From: Stomoxys calcitrans
Taxonomy: Eukaryota; Arthropoda; Insecta; Diptera; Muscidae
Direction: 5' to 3'
Length of the DNA: 64,000 nucleotides
NCBI RefSeq assembly: GCF_963082655.1
Contig: NC_081552.1
Span: forward strand, 3,517,648 to 3,581,647
Positions 32,860 to 45,062 of the stretch are shown in pieces (positions within the stretch are counted from its first letter, which is position 1; the number at the start of each line of letters is the position of its first letter). The notes below the pieces were generated by a model. It saw nothing but the letters and a program-made list of their open reading frames with translations, was not told where the DNA came from and did not search any database. A program made the translations under genes and the position numbers.

Positions 32860-33440
32860 CGAAAATCGCCGTATTGTTTTACAAAATACTCCCCATTGAC
32901 TCTGATTGGGGTATCTTCAAAACATGCATAACGCATGAACCTCTTCTTCAGGTGTTGAAAAAAGTTGATCTCTCTCTCGTTTTATTTTTTACGTACGGGA
33001 ATAAAAAGAAGTCATTTGGTGTCAAGTTAGGACTATACGATGGCCTTACCAAATTATTCGGTGCCAAGTCAGGACTTCGCGATAGACTCATCAAATCGAT
33101 GTTTTGAGTGCTTAAAAATGCAATTGTTTGAGCCGATGTGAGAAAGCTCGCATTGCCGTGGTGAAGAGTTATTCATTTTCGGCGGTTAGTTTTCCTGATT
33201 TCTTGGAAGACAACTGGCAAACAAATGGTTATGTACCACTCACAATTAACTGTTCTGCGTTGTTCTAGTGGGACGATTACGACGAAAAAAATTTGCTTGG
33301 AAATGCTTCGTGCGCGTGCAACTTTTGTTGGATTTGGCTCATTTTGTAACACCCATACACTCGACTGCTGTTTACTTTCGGGCTCATATGCGCAATTCTA
33401 CGATTTATCGGTTTCAATCACGAAATTAATTGATCCAATA
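32860..33440 (-). pseudogene. Mariner transposase (DD34D) pseudogene
   Basis: Read on the minus strand, frame-shifted segments give AYEPESKQQSSVWVLQ, NEPNPTKVARARS, PLEQRRTVNCEWYITI, LHHGNASFLTSAQT and SPNLTPNDFFLFPYVKNK, in the order of a mariner catalytic domain of the cecropia-like type (recall). Of the three catalytic acids the first is still readable in a damaged context. The second is replaced by Gly (codon at 33155-33157, LHHGNAS where family members have LHHDNAS). The third survives in SPNLTPND. A 42-bp in-frame tandem duplication repeats this third motif as SPDLAPNN. The N-terminal DNA-binding part is absent. Inactive. Confidence 0.85.
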
Positions 33441-33547
33441 AAATTTTGAATTGAAACTGCTCAATCACAAAAAAGAAAATATCACTCACCGTTTTTGAAA
33501 AAATAATTGAAAATTTTTTCAATTACTAAAATTCCATATTAATTTAG

Positions 33548-35132
33548 AACAAGTAAAAGCGTGCTAAGTTCGGCCGGGACGAATCTTATATACTCTCCAC
33601 CATGGATCGAATTTGTCGAGCTCTTGCCACGGTATCTCTTTTTAGGCAAAGGATAAAAGAAAAGAATTGCTATGCTATTGGAACAATATCAAGTTATGGT
33701 TCATTTCGGATAATAATTGAACTGAATATTCGAGTCCTTTGTAAATTGTGTAAAATTTCTGCCAAATCTAGTAAGAATTGCGCACTTTAAGGGCTGAAGA
33801 AGTAAAACAGAGAGATCGGTTTATAGGGGAGCTGTACTAGGCTATAAACCGATTCGTGCCATATTCGACACGTATGTTAAAGGTCATGTGAGAAGCGGTT
33901 GCACAAAATTTCAACCAAATCGGATAATACTTGCGCCCTTTAGAGGCTAAAGAAGTCAAGATCCCAGATATGGCAGCTATATCAGGTTATGGACCGATTT
34001 GAACCATTCTTAGCACAGATGTTGAAAGTAATAACAAAACACCTCATGCAAAATTTCAGCCAACTCGGATAATAATTGCGTCCTCTAGTGACTAAAGAAG
34101 TTAAGACCCCAGATGGGTTTATATGGCAGTTATATCAGGTTATGGACCGATTTGAACCATTCTTATTACAGTTATTGGAAGCCATAACAAAACACGTAGT
34201 GCAAAATTTCAGCCTAATCGGATAGGAATTGCGCACTCTAGACGTCATAATAAAACACCTCATGCAAAATTTCAGTCAAATCGGATAGGAATTGCGCCCT
34301 TTAGACGCTCAAGAAGTCAAGACCCCAGATAGGTTTATATGACAAACCGCATAAGAATTGTGCCCTCTAGTGGCTCAAGAAATCAAGACTCAAGTTCGGT
34401 ATATATGGCAGCTATATTATGTTATGGACCGATTTAAACCATACTTAGCGTAGTTGTTTGAAAACATAACAGAACACGTCGTGCCAAATTTCAGTCAAAT
34501 AGGGTAGGAATTGCCCCCCTTAGACGCTCAAGAAGTCAAAACAGCTGTATCAGTTAATGGACCGATTTGAACCATATTTGGCACAGTTGTTAGAAGTTAT
34601 AACAAAAAATAAGTTTTGCAAAATTTCAGCCAAATCGTATAAGAATTGCGCCCTCTAGTGGCTCAAGAAGTGAAGATTCAATATCGGTTTATATGACAGC
34701 TATAACAGGTTATTGGCCGGTTTCAACCATACTTAGCATAGTTTTTGGAATTCATAACAAAAAACATCATATAAAATTTCAGTCAAATCGGATAACAATT
34801 GTGCCCTCTTGATTCAAGAAGTCAAGGCCCAAGATTGGTTTATATGGCAGCTATATCAAAACATGGACCGATATAGTCCATTTACAATACCAACCGACCT
34901 ACACTAATAAGAAGTATTTGTGCAAAATTTCAAGCGACTAGCTTTACTCCTTCGAAAGTTAGCGTGCTTTCGACAGACAGACGGACGGACGGACATGGCT
35001 AGTTCGACTTAAAATATCATGACGATCAAGGATATATATACACTTAATGGGGTCTTAGACAAATATTTCGAGGAGTTACAAACAGAATGACGAAATTAGT
35101 ATACCCCCACCCTATGGTGGAGGGTATAAAAA
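33548..35132 (+). mobile_element. Helentron family A, complete, 1.58 kb
   Basis: Runs from AACAAGTAAAAGCGTGCTAA with TTCGGCCGGGACGAATC, through eight or so ~130-170-bp core units (GCAAAATTTCAGCCAAATCG, GGACCGATTTGAACCATACT), to GTTAGCGTGCTTTCGACAGA, GGACGGACGGACATGGCTAG and CCTATGGTGGAGGGTATAAA. The longest copy in the window. The stem palindrome is imperfect (GGGACGAA). AT-rich AATTGAAAA sequence lies on both sides, suggesting insertion into a pre-existing AT-rich repeat. Confidence 0.9.
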
Positions 35133-35600
35133 TTTTTTGAAATTTATGAAATTTTCAATTAACTTTTAATTAATTCAATTAAAAAATGGTTGAAATTTGT
35201 TGAAAATTTTTGCTACTGGCACATGAACTTGAGGTGCATTTACTTAAGCACCATATTTGAATTTTTTCAAGCACCATATTTAAATTTTTTCAAATTCGAT
35301 TGAAAAATTATTGAATCCATTAATTTTTTAATTGAAAATTATTCAAATTCGATTGAAAAATTATAGAATCCATTAATTTTTTAATTGAAAATTATTCATA
35401 CATCAATCACGATTTATATTTAAAAAAAAATCATATTCAATTGAAAAATTATTGAATCAATTAATTTTTTAATTGAAAACGATTTTATTTTCAATTAAAC
35501 TTTTAATTGGAATTTTTTTGCGATTTTTTTTTTTAGAACGAGAGTTTCCAGTCTCTCATTCTTAATGAAAAGTACGTGAGAAAAACGAATGTCAGAAATA
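35133..35600. repeat. AT-rich tandem repeat, 53-bp period
   Basis: Two adjacent 53-bp units (35291-35343 and 35344-35396) beginning CAAATTCGATTGAAAAATTA differ at one or two positions. A worn third unit lies at about 35437-35485. Surrounding sequence is rich in CAATTAA/TTAATTG. Similar AATTGAAAA sequence lies left of the Helentron at 33485-33530. Confidence 0.75.
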
Positions 35601-38195
35601 CCAGCATTTGAAACACCTTTTTGAGAGCAACGTCTTTTTTTTGGGAAAATAGAACAGGACATTTTTAAATGAATTACTAATGAGTCTATAAGGTGGAAAG
35701 TTACAATTGAAATTCTGTGATGTCATCGTCGTTGACGAATTTTGTAAATCAACAGCCATCGACTTGTCATATATCAATTGCCACTCTATCTTCTACTTGT
35801 AACTACATAATGGCCCTCAACCAATTTTGTTGGTTGTCCCCTAAGACATTCAAATGGAGAAATGGAGTATTCAGTCACAGCCAGTTAAGGAGGCAAACAG
35901 AGTTTTGGGAAATTTGCTTAAGAAAGTGAAACAAAGGCATATTGGACACAACAGGTTGCCTGACCAACAATGCAACGTTCATTGATGGAGATTTGTACAT
36001 AACCAACATGAAAAAGTCTTTCTCTCTTTCGTTCGGGCATCATACACAGGTAGTAGAAGCTGTTAAAATTGTTTTATGGTTTATTAAATGTTTGACTTAT
36101 GCGTTTCCATTTCTTATTCCTATCTTTTGTTGATTGGCAGACCACCAATGATGGCTTGGCGTGTTTGGGATTCTTTTGAAGCGCTTCTGCCGTGAAAATT
36201 GCCATTTCGCAGAACAACTTTTTTGAGGCGTATTGTCTGGTTGGCAAAGAAAGGGGATCGCTGGGAGATGGATGGCTGGATTACAAAGGTGTTGAAACAA
36301 AGACTATCGGTATTGTGGCTCATTTGGCCAGGCAGCTCATAAAAATATTTTGGTCTTTTTCAATGGCGAACAATTGATTTCTTGGCAAAACACCACACTT
36401 AATTTCCACAACAAGGCAATCCAAGTGAGAATGCTCCGAACGACCACACACTGCGTTTGACTCCTGGAGAGAGTGCGGGAATTAGTTTGGCCAAAAAGGC
36501 CACAGCAGTTGGTTACACAACATGGTTACAATAGACCATGGCTAATCAGTTCTTGTCAGCAGTTGCAGTTTGCACTCAGACGTTTTCAAATATTTGACAT
36601 TTCATTTTGCAAGTTTTGTGGGTGTTTCAACGAAAAACGGAAACGAATCTTGCCAAAAACTTCCTATTGAGTGAATGGATGATGGATTAGGTCTAAGGTC
36701 TGTGAGTGGGTTGAGTTGTGCTAATCTTTTCTCAGAACTCTGCGCAAGAGCGCGCTTGGGAAATTATTGGCCATAAGAATCATCGACGTCGTGACCCCCT
36801 TCCGCATTTGAGGGCAACAAAGTTGCTTCAGTTGCTATTGGACCGTCCAGGTATGGCAACTAACAGGCCAGACTGGAGCTATCAAATTCAAGTTTATTGG
36901 TTTAACAATTGGCATGGCATGTCATGTTAAAATAAAAATCTGTTTTCTTCCCACACTCGGTTGCAGTTCAAACAAACAGCAACGGCCAAAATAACACGGC
37001 CACGTTGTCATGTTCATTTCTTTGTTGCCTTGAGTTTTGCGTTGTGGCGGAGTGTAGACCCCGGACGTCCAGGACGTCTGTGCTGGTTCCACCATATGAA
37101 ATTTAAAACTTGGCCATACCCTTATTTTATTGGCCAGTTAGCACTGCATGATATCTGGTGATATCATGGTGAATTAAAGGCCTCTTAGGTTGTCATCACT
37201 TTTTGTGTTTTTGTTTTTTTTTTTTTTTTGTTATTGGGATTTCGCCTACCTCCACCAAATGTTTTCATGTTATTTTTCTGTTATACATTCTAGGCCTGCC
37301 ACAACAAGCCAAACTTCCAGGCCTTCGTTGAGAGGAGGCAGCATTCCTACCTTTTGTAGCTCCTGATGCGATATCAAGGTTTGCAGCAGGCGGTGGCAGT
37401 TTTTTAGCCAAACGCTTGCTTATTCGCTGGCTCTTTTGGCCCCTATCAACCACAATCATTATTAAGCCACTTGGGCTAACAAAACCAGGTAGGCCGCCAA
37501 GGCAGAGGGAGCAGAGAAAGAAATTATTTAAGCTGCGTTTCATTTGATTTGTTAGTTAGTCTACGTAATTGAGTGGTCATACGGAAAAACATGTCACATA
37601 GCTGACCAACCCTTGCCTCTCTCCCTGCAGTGAAGCATTTCAAATAACAACAAGCAAGTCTCGTCCAGAAATTCGTCCAATCTCGGCAAGCTAAACCTAG
37701 GAATTGCATGCATATTTTGGCTAAAAATGGTCACTGTTTGTCAGCCCCAGCATCAACCATCTTTGTCTTGGTCGTCGTCCTCGACATCGTTGCTATCAAC
37801 TAAATATGCCTACAATTTATTTGCATTACGTGCGGCATACATGATGCACGCAATCATCAGAGACAACCAACAGCTAGTTTTCCACTCTCAGTCGGCTAGC
37901 CTTCAGCCAGCCTACCAGCCGGCTGAGCCCAACTCCCAGCCAACAAGCAAACATGTAATTCCATATAACTAGACTTCATCATCTCCGGCCCAAGCAACTA
38001 CATAAAAATCGCGTTTTTCGCATTTAACAAAATACAGTTGCCTAGATCACTCTACCAGCCATCTTGGAGGAATGAGTCAATGTTTTGCTTCAGATGGAAA
38101 ATTTAAATCAGAAATGAGAACTTTTTAAGTGTCTCTGACCCACTATGTCTCCTAGGAGAAAAGTTCTCACAAAGCCGAAATGATATTGTGAGTGG
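35601..38195. other. Gene-free stretch
   Basis: No recognised repeat or domain. A T-run lies near 37213-37229. Frames of at most 92 codons occur on both strands without recognisable domains. It resembles non-repetitive intron or intergenic DNA. Confidence 0.4.
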
Positions 38196-38333
38196 ATGCA
38201 GCCCACGAACATTCCATTAAGGAACACAGCATATCAATGAGTACTGTCTAATTCTGATTTAAGCTCGATGATAGGGGCCTTCTTTTTTTTAGCCGAAGTC
38301 AAACGGCGTAGCGCAGGGCAACTCCTCTTTGAG
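38196..38333 (-). mobile_element. SINE fragment, 3' part
   Basis: CCCACGAACATTCCATTAAG, ATATCAATGAGTACTGTC, TTTAAGCTCGATGATAGGGG and CCTTC are the inverted 3' body and tail of the SINE. AGCCGAAGTCAAACGGCGTA and a shortened middle follow. The tRNA-like head is absent. It abuts the Helentron at 38338. Confidence 0.7.
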
Positions 38334-38337
38334 CAGA

Positions 38338-38829
38338 TTTTTATACCCACCACCCTAGGATGGGGTATACTAATCTAGTCATTCCGCTGGTAACATCTCG
38401 AAATATTCGTCTAAGACCCCATAAAGTATATATATTCATGATCATCTCGACGTCCTGAGTTCATCTAGCCTTGTCTGTCTGTCCGTCCGTCTATCGAAAT
38501 CACGATAGTGGTCGAACGCGTAAGGCTTTCCGCTTGAAATTTTGCACAAATACTTAATATTGATGTTTGTCGTTGGGGATTGCAAATGGGCCATATCGGT
38601 TCAGATTAAGATATATGTAGCTCCCATATAAATCGATCTCCCGATTTGATTTCTTGTGACCCTGAAGGCCGTAATTTTGGTCAGATTTGGCTAAAATTTT
38701 GCATGCGGTGTACAGCTTCCAACAACTGTGCCAAATACGGTCCAAATCAGTCTATAACATGATATAGCTCCCATGTAAACCGGTCTGCCGATTAGACTTC
38801 TTGAGCTTCTAGAGGGCGCAATCCTTAAC
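38338..38829 (-). mobile_element. Helentron half, left arm of an inverted pair
   Basis: TTTTATACCCACCACCCTAG, ACCCCATAAAGTATATATAT, TGTCTGTCTGTCCGTCCGTC, then core units to CTTCTAGAGGGCGCAATCC. Instead of continuing to an AACAAG end, the sequence reverses orientation at about 38830. Confidence 0.8.
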
Positions 38830-39240
38830 GGAACACCACATGCAAAAATTCAGCAAAATCTGACAAAAATTGCGGCTTCCAAGGGCTCAAGAAGTCAAAT
38901 TGGGAGATCGGTTTAAATGGGAGCTAATATTAGGTTATAGACCAATTTGAACCGTACTTGGCACAGTTTTTGGAAGTCTTAACAAAACACTGTGTGCGGC
39001 TTCCAGAGGCTCAATAAGCCAAATCGGGAGATCGGTTTATATGGGAGCTATATTCTTAGACCTATGCGTTCGACCGCTATCGTGATTTCGACAGACGAAA
39101 GGATATGGCTAGATCGACTCAACATTTTGAGACGATCCAAAATGTATATACTTTGTCGCAAGGTCGCAGATTAATATTTCGAGGTGTTACAAAAGGAATG
39201 ACTTGATTAGTATTCCCCCATCCTATAGTGTTGGGTATAA
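38830..39240 (+). mobile_element. Helentron half, right arm of an inverted pair
   Basis: CACCACATGCAAAAATTCAG, GGGAGATCGGTTTAAATGGG, GCGTTCGACCGCTATCGTGA, TGGCTAGATCGACTCAAC and CCCCCATCCTATAGTGTTGG. It mirrors 38338-38829, so both outer edges are TATACCC ends and neither AACAAG end remains. Confidence 0.8.
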
Positions 39241-39339
39241 CAAAACGCCGCTTTTAAATGAAACCTGTAACGAAACGTATGCCTAAATCTTGTCTGATTT
39301 AGTTTTCAACACCTATTTTAATATCGAATAGAAAATTGA

Positions 39340-39738
39340 AAAATCTTCTCACGATAGAACCTAAATTGCGGCTACTGCAGCCTTAAAAACGCATATCGGC
39401 TAAAAGATGCATACATATGTGAGCATTATCTAAATCATGACAGATTTTGATAATATGGAAGTCACATATGGAAGATATAACTAAAGCTGATCCGATGTTA
39501 TTCCAAACAATAGCGTTCGTCCTTGGACCAAAAACGAGACTTGTGCGAAATTTTACGAAAATCGGACAACAAATGCCACCTGTGCCTTGATAACAAGACT
39601 ACATGGACAGACAGACGGACATAGCTAATTCAAATCAGGAAGTTATTCTAAGCCGATTGGTATGTTCTTCTTCTTCTTAGCGTTGCAAAGAAATACACAA
39701 AGTTATAATGCGCTGTATCACAGTGGTGGTGTAGGGCT
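39340..39738 (+). mobile_element. Helentron family C, TATACCC-end fragment
   Basis: Words AATTGCGGCTACTGCAGCC, ATGGACAGACAGACGGACAT, TAAGCCGATTGGTATGTTCT, TCTTCTTCTTAGCGTTGCAA and CACAGTGGTGGTGTAGGGCT correspond, inverted, to the left part of the element at 21805. Confidence 0.75.
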
Positions 39739-39817
39739 GCGGGCCCATTCATTGCGCACTACATGCTTTTGAGCGATCCATTGGACATAACGCCCCAATA
39801 CCATCAGGCTTAATAAG

Positions 39818-40250
39818 AACAAGTAAAAGCGTGCAAGTTCGGCCGGAACGAATCTCGGAAACCCATCACCATGGATAATTAATTCGACAGGGATGATCGA
39901 GAGACCGGTTAACAAGGGAGTTATATCAGGTTATAGATCGATTTGGACCGTATTTGGCACAGCTGTTGGAAAAATTGCGGCTTGTAAGGGCTCAAGAAGT
40001 CATTTCGGGAGATCGGTTTATATGGAAGCTATATCAGGTTCTAGATTGATTAAACCCGTTCTTGGCACAGTTGTTGGAAGTTATAACGGAACGTCACATG
40101 CAAAATTTTCAGCCAAATCGGACAAAAATTTCTGCTTGTAAGGGCTCAAGAAGTCAAATCGGGAGATCGGTTTTTACCAGCATATAGACCGATTTAAACC
40201 ATTCTTATGCTGGAAGTCATAACGGAATGCTTAATGCAAAATTTCATAAA
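39818..40250 (+). mobile_element. Helentron family A/B-like, AACAAG half
   Basis: AACAAGTAAAAGCGTGCAAG, TTCGGCCGGAACGAATCTCG and AAACCCATCACCATGG open the element. Core units with AAGGGCTCAAGAAGTC and CGGGAGATCGGTTT follow. It stops at GCAAAATTTCATAAAG, where repeat R1 copy 2 begins. Confidence 0.75.
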
Positions 40251-40251
40251 G

Positions 40252-40462
40252 TATAGGAATTTCGTTGCGGTTGTTTGCTGTATTTTATTTTTAAATTTTC
40301 CCACCCTAAGACGGGCCTTAACGATATGTGTTTGAGGATATCTAAGTGGCTATCTTTGCCATAGATAAAAATTTATTAAGTAGAGTACGAATATCATGTT
40401 TGTGTCAAACTGTTAAAGGGGACGGCTCAACGAACGTACACAGAATCAGAGCTATTGGACAA
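40252..40462 (-). repeat. Dispersed repeat R1, copy 2 (inverted)
   Basis: Reverse complement of 7905-8097 with clear colinearity: AATTTCGTTGCGGTTGTTTG at the left and GGCTCAACGAACGTACACAG and AATCAGAGCTATTGG at the right. Followed after a short hairpin by a 130-bp array. Confidence 0.75.
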
Positions 40463-40490
40463 TTTATCAACAAACATTTGATAAATTGTC
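40458..40490. repeat. Short perfect hairpin
   Basis: GACAATTTATCAA (40458-40470) pairs with TTGATAAATTGTC (40478-40490) around a 7-nt loop. AT-rich; no U-tract to suggest a terminator, and no transcript context. Confidence 0.6.
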
Positions 40491-40649
40491 AACAAATATT
40501 TCCAAAAACAATGCTTCTTTTAATCCAATTTGGACATTTCGTCACATTGGTCTATGTATACTAATGACTCTCCTACAGCCGTGTACCTATGTATGCAGAT
40601 GACGTGGAAATCCACCTGAGCAACCTGGAGAAGAGGGGGTGGGAGGGGG

Positions 40650-41110
40650 GTAATTTGGAGATTGAGCGGTTTTTATATACTTGGTCCCAACTACTTATAC
40701 CACATTTGTAATCTATTCCCTAAGACCTTTCGTATCGTTGTGGTTATGAGGGCTCCCCAGACAACTTTTATAACACATTTATATTGCACTTTAGAATACC
40801 TTTAATTTGATGCTCATTTTGCCACAATCGGTAACCGTGTCATTTTTAAAAGGTGTTTTGAGGGACACTTACAGTACTCTCCTCTTAACTTGCTTTTATT
40901 TGACACCCATTTTACCCCAATCGGTAACCATGTCCCATGGGGGCATTTTTGGGTGTGGGGTGACTCCCAGTAGATTTAGTATAAAATTTTTCTATCAGAT
41001 TCGTAGTATACACTAAAATATCTTTCATTTGAAACCCCCATTGACGCAATCGGTAAACATATCCCTTTGGGCGGGTTTTGCTTTGGGGTAGTGGCCTCTT
41101 GGAGTGGTTA
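40650..41110 (+). repeat. 130-bp array, three to four decayed monomers
   Basis: ATACCTTTAATTTGATGCTC, GCCACAATCGGTAACCGTG, ACACCCATTTTACCCCAATC, GGTAACCATGTCCCATGGG and TATCTTTCATTTGAAACCCC recur at about 115-130-bp steps. Diverged from the 11-14 kb arrays (CAATCGGTAA instead of CCATGGTCGGTAA), closer to the 60.2 kb array. Confidence 0.7.
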
Positions 41111-44100
41111 TCTCTTTACGGAGAAGTTTTATATGTTAAAAGCTCCACAAATTTCGCAGACATGTAAAGAATCTAATCTAACGTAACCTGTGCTCGGTAT
41201 ATGGCGCTATGTATAATGAAGTGTGTCCTAACTGAACTCCCATTTAAAGTAAACTTTTGGTCTTATATGCCGACTAACAAAAAATTCCTTTCTCTATCAA
41301 TTGCCTTTTGTTTTTGTTTTCGCAGTCTTTTGTTTTGGCCTCGTTTTCGTTTTCCTGCTTCATTTCGCAACGGCAAAGAAACAACACCGACCGACCACGA
41401 AGAAGGATCAAATTTCAATGGGGTTTAGCTTAGACGGCATTAAAGGCACTTTGCACACGAGTGCAGATTAAGTGCTCATATCGGACTGACCATGCTTAAC
41501 GTTACAATAAAAAATCACAACATGCAAATTTCCACAGCCACGAAGCCGCAAACGAACACACAAAACAGAAGACTAAGTGGTACAGATTATTCATCCGATG
41601 AACTTTGGTATTTAAGTCGATTTGGATTTTTTCTCTTCCCGTAATTTTATTAAATAATAAAAATGAATAATGGCAATTATGCATAAACGAGCCAAACAAG
41701 AAGTTTTTGGTTAAAAATGAGAGGAGCAGAAAGGAAAAACTGAAACACCGTTATAGGAATGTTGAATAGTTTATAAAACGTCTTCTCTTTATATTGAATT
41801 TGCCTTCGCGCGTGGGAGTTTGTATGTGGAGAAAAGCATTCACATTACAAAGAAAATGCATTCGTTAGCTGTGGTTTGTTTTTCCCTGGGAACCTGACAA
41901 TTCTCGGTTGATGGCGGTGAACTCGTTTTAATCCCTTGCCATCAACTGTTTATTAATCGAGTCTTGTAGCTTCTGGAATTTTTTGGTTTTCCCATTGAGC
42001 CCTCAATTTATTTTCCTCTTAACCACAAGGCATTCTTTTTCCTTAGAAGCGCTCATATTCTTTGCCTTTTTACTCACAAATCACAGAAGATTTTCTTGCC
42101 TTTTGTGAATTTCCATAAGAATGAGTATCAATATTTTTCGATTTAGAATAGAATCTTAAAATGAAATCTAATCGGGCATATCTCAAAGAGTTATAGAAGG
42201 AGACTTGCAGGGGGTGGCATAAGCATATGATACATTCAAATGATCACATTATTTAAATTGAAACATCATCAACACCAGGTATTGTGGTGTAGATGGGATG
42301 GGATGGAGGGGACTGCGGAGTCTGTCTGGTCATTAATATGGCCTATTGCAACTGACCATCGCTTTGGGTTAGTATTTGTTCACGTTTCGATTGGCTTTTA
42401 CCGCTTATGTCATCGGTTGCAGTTAGTCGCTGGGTATAATGTATGAAAATCCGTTTAAAAATTATTTATGAAATTTATGAGCGATGCTTAACTCGTTGAA
42501 TATAAGAAGGAGAAAAATATGTTTGCCCGTGACACGCTAACTATGGCAAGATTAAAAGCGACCAAGCAGCAAACCACCAACTCGTTACGTTTGGTCACAT
42601 TCGAACAACACAGACAGACGATGTGTGGTGGCATGTAGGCAATTGCCGGGACTACCCAAACCAGTGGTTGGTTGACGCGTTGCAGGCTTGAATGGCCCCT
42701 GCAAGTTGTGTGCAGTCAGTCGCTGGCCATTTAATAGGCCTAAGATGCTCTTTAAAGAGCTTAAGTTACCACGGGTGTTAATGAAATTATTTTTTCATCA
42801 CCTCACCTTTTGCCTCTGAGTGTGAACAACAGCCAACCAGCCAGCCAGTCGTTCATGCTCTTGTTCTGGGTCTGCGCTCTGCGCTCTGCAGGTCGGGCCC
42901 TTGTCTTGTGGCTTAAAAGACAAGTTGACTACTTCCTCCTAGTTGGCAGTGTGAAGATGCGAGTTGGTAACTTCGTTTGGGAGCCACAATTGCCTTTTTC
43001 TGATTGCATTCGTGCCGTTTGGTTTGGCCGAGAGTTGCAATCAAAGACAAAGCGGCTTATTTAAAGCATTTTAAATGCTTAACTTGTTAACATTTTTACT
43101 GTTGAGGTTTTGGCCACATGACTCAGAGAGGCTCATATGGCCAACGAAAGAATGACCGATCAAACGACATACACATGTAGTTGGCTCGATATCTATGAAA
43201 GACATCTTTATAAACTTATTCATATTCAGACCACCTCCTTTAAAAGGCTTCTGTTCATTCAGGTTTATCAGGCGACAAACGATCTTTTGACCCTGCCAAC
43301 TCCGTGCGAGCGAATTTCGGGCGACCCTTGGTTCTGAGAGGGGCGTAGGCAGCAAGGGCAATGGCATGTTTATGCAATTATTCAAGTATTTACAAGAAAA
43401 TCATGTCTCATCCGCACACAGAACCCCCCTCCCCCTTCACAGCCTTTGTCCTGACCAAAGGACAGCCGAGCATTCAGCAGAAGGCAGCATTGGGAAAACT
43501 TACATTTGCTTTTATGTTGAGTTCAATGGCGAAACATGGAAAACCTTAAGGAAATTCCTTGATGGTGAACAACAAATGCAACAACATAAGAAGAAGAGCA
43601 TCATTCGCATTTTTGAAACATGTAGCAGCAGCAACAACAACCGCAACACCGTCACGAACACATTCACACTCCCAGAGACGACTTCACGACAATGCCACAA
43701 AACATTTGCTAAGATGTATGTATGTGCAACACTTACCTAGGGCAATGGCAGCAGCAACAACCATAAGAGTAACCAACAGCCCGCCAAACACTGATGAACA
43801 AAAGCTCGGAAAATATGCCATGCAAACATAACTGCCGACTATCAAGACTACCAACACCACCTTCACCCACCTACCGGCTGCAAAAGCAATGGGAGCAAAA
43901 CACAAAAACCCCAGCACAAGCGGTGTGGGCCAACAAAAGAACCAAGAATCGAAGGTGATGCAACCGTAAACGTAGAATTATGAAGCCAACAGCAGCAGTT
44001 TGGCAGGCTGGCAGTCAGGCAGAGCTAAAAAAAAGTGTTGAGCTCAACACAGCCACACACCGCATGCCAAAGACCCAAAGACCCTCGCCACACATAGCCG

Positions 44101-44450
44101 GCACTGCAGGCGTTTTGAGAACTGGAAGGACACAAAAAATGTAACCTGAAATAGCAAGAGGCAACACCAAGCGGCCAGCGGAGCATAACACCTACAGACT
44201 CCTGGTGTAGCAGGAGAATGAGTATAGTGTCTAGCAATGCTGGTGTATGCGGCACACTAGGAAAAGTGTAGAACTAAGAGAAGTCAAAAATTTCAAAATC
44301 TAACAACAACCAAAATAAAATGAAATAAAATAACAAATTAAATTAAATTTAATGAAAAAATAGAATTGAAGGAAAAAATATATAAAATTATATTATATAA
44401 AATACAAACAAATGGTCAATGTTCTGCACCATAGAGTATAGAATTAAACC
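41111..44450. other. Gene-free stretch
   Basis: CAG/CAA runs lie near 43570-43660 and 43750-43765. Frames up to 124 codons (43366-43740 plus and overlapping minus) are Q/N/T-rich without a domain. No recognised repeat. Reads as non-repetitive fly DNA. Confidence 0.4.
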
Positions 44451-44454
44451 AAGT

Positions 44455-44530
44455 AAAAAGGCATTACGTTCGACCGTGCAGAACTTTGGATAACCACTAC
44501 CTCCGATATTGAGTACGGTGTACAGCACCC
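44455..44530 (+). mobile_element. Helentron family B terminal fragment
   Basis: CCAAGTAAAAAGGCATTACG, TTCGACCGTGCAGAACTTTG and CCACTACCTCCGATATTGAG match the family B left end at 16933 with mutations. The core is not recognisable beyond about 44530. Confidence 0.6.
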
Positions 44531-44699
44531 TTTTGTTTTGAGACATTGCTCAATATGTCCTCTAACTCTTGAATACAAATCTTTGGATATAATCTCGAGC
44601 TGAAATATGTTCGAAAAATCACGAAAATATTTAAAAGATCAAAATAAAAGAGCGCAAAAAAACAGACAAACCAAACGTCGTTGTGCTGTAGGTCAATGT

Positions 44700-45062
44700 G
44701 ACTCTTAAACGACTTTCATTTGAGCCCAATATTTCTACAGCCGGTTTGTGGGGAGTTTTGGGGGGTGGGGCGGCCACTCTGTGATATATCAGATTCTTGT
44801 TCTACTTTATTCCATATTGCAATGGCCAGCAAATACGTCATATTTGGATGGTGTTATGGGTTTAGGCTGGCCCCTTAGACACCTTTCCCGAATATTGAAA
44901 TCAGATGCATGCTTTACTCCCAAAGACCCTTCATTTGAGCCCCATATTGCTATGGTCGTAAATTTGTCCCCTTTGGGGGGTGTTTTTGGGGAGAGGCGGC
45001 CTCCCAAACACTTGGTCCCACATTTTGAAGTCAGATTCATATTCTACTCTCTGTTTATGTTT
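44700..45062 (+). repeat. 130-bp array, about three monomers
   Basis: GACTTTCATTTGAGCCCAAT, GGGGTGGGGCGGCCACTCTG, CATATTGCAATGGCCAGCAA and CAAAGACCCTTCATTTGAGC, then CCCAAACACTTGGTCCCACA. Ends where R2 copy 2 begins. Confidence 0.75.

Noticed and set aside
40458..40490. Hairpin as a transcription terminator
   Set aside because: Eukaryotic context, AT-rich stem, no T-run and no gene upstream.
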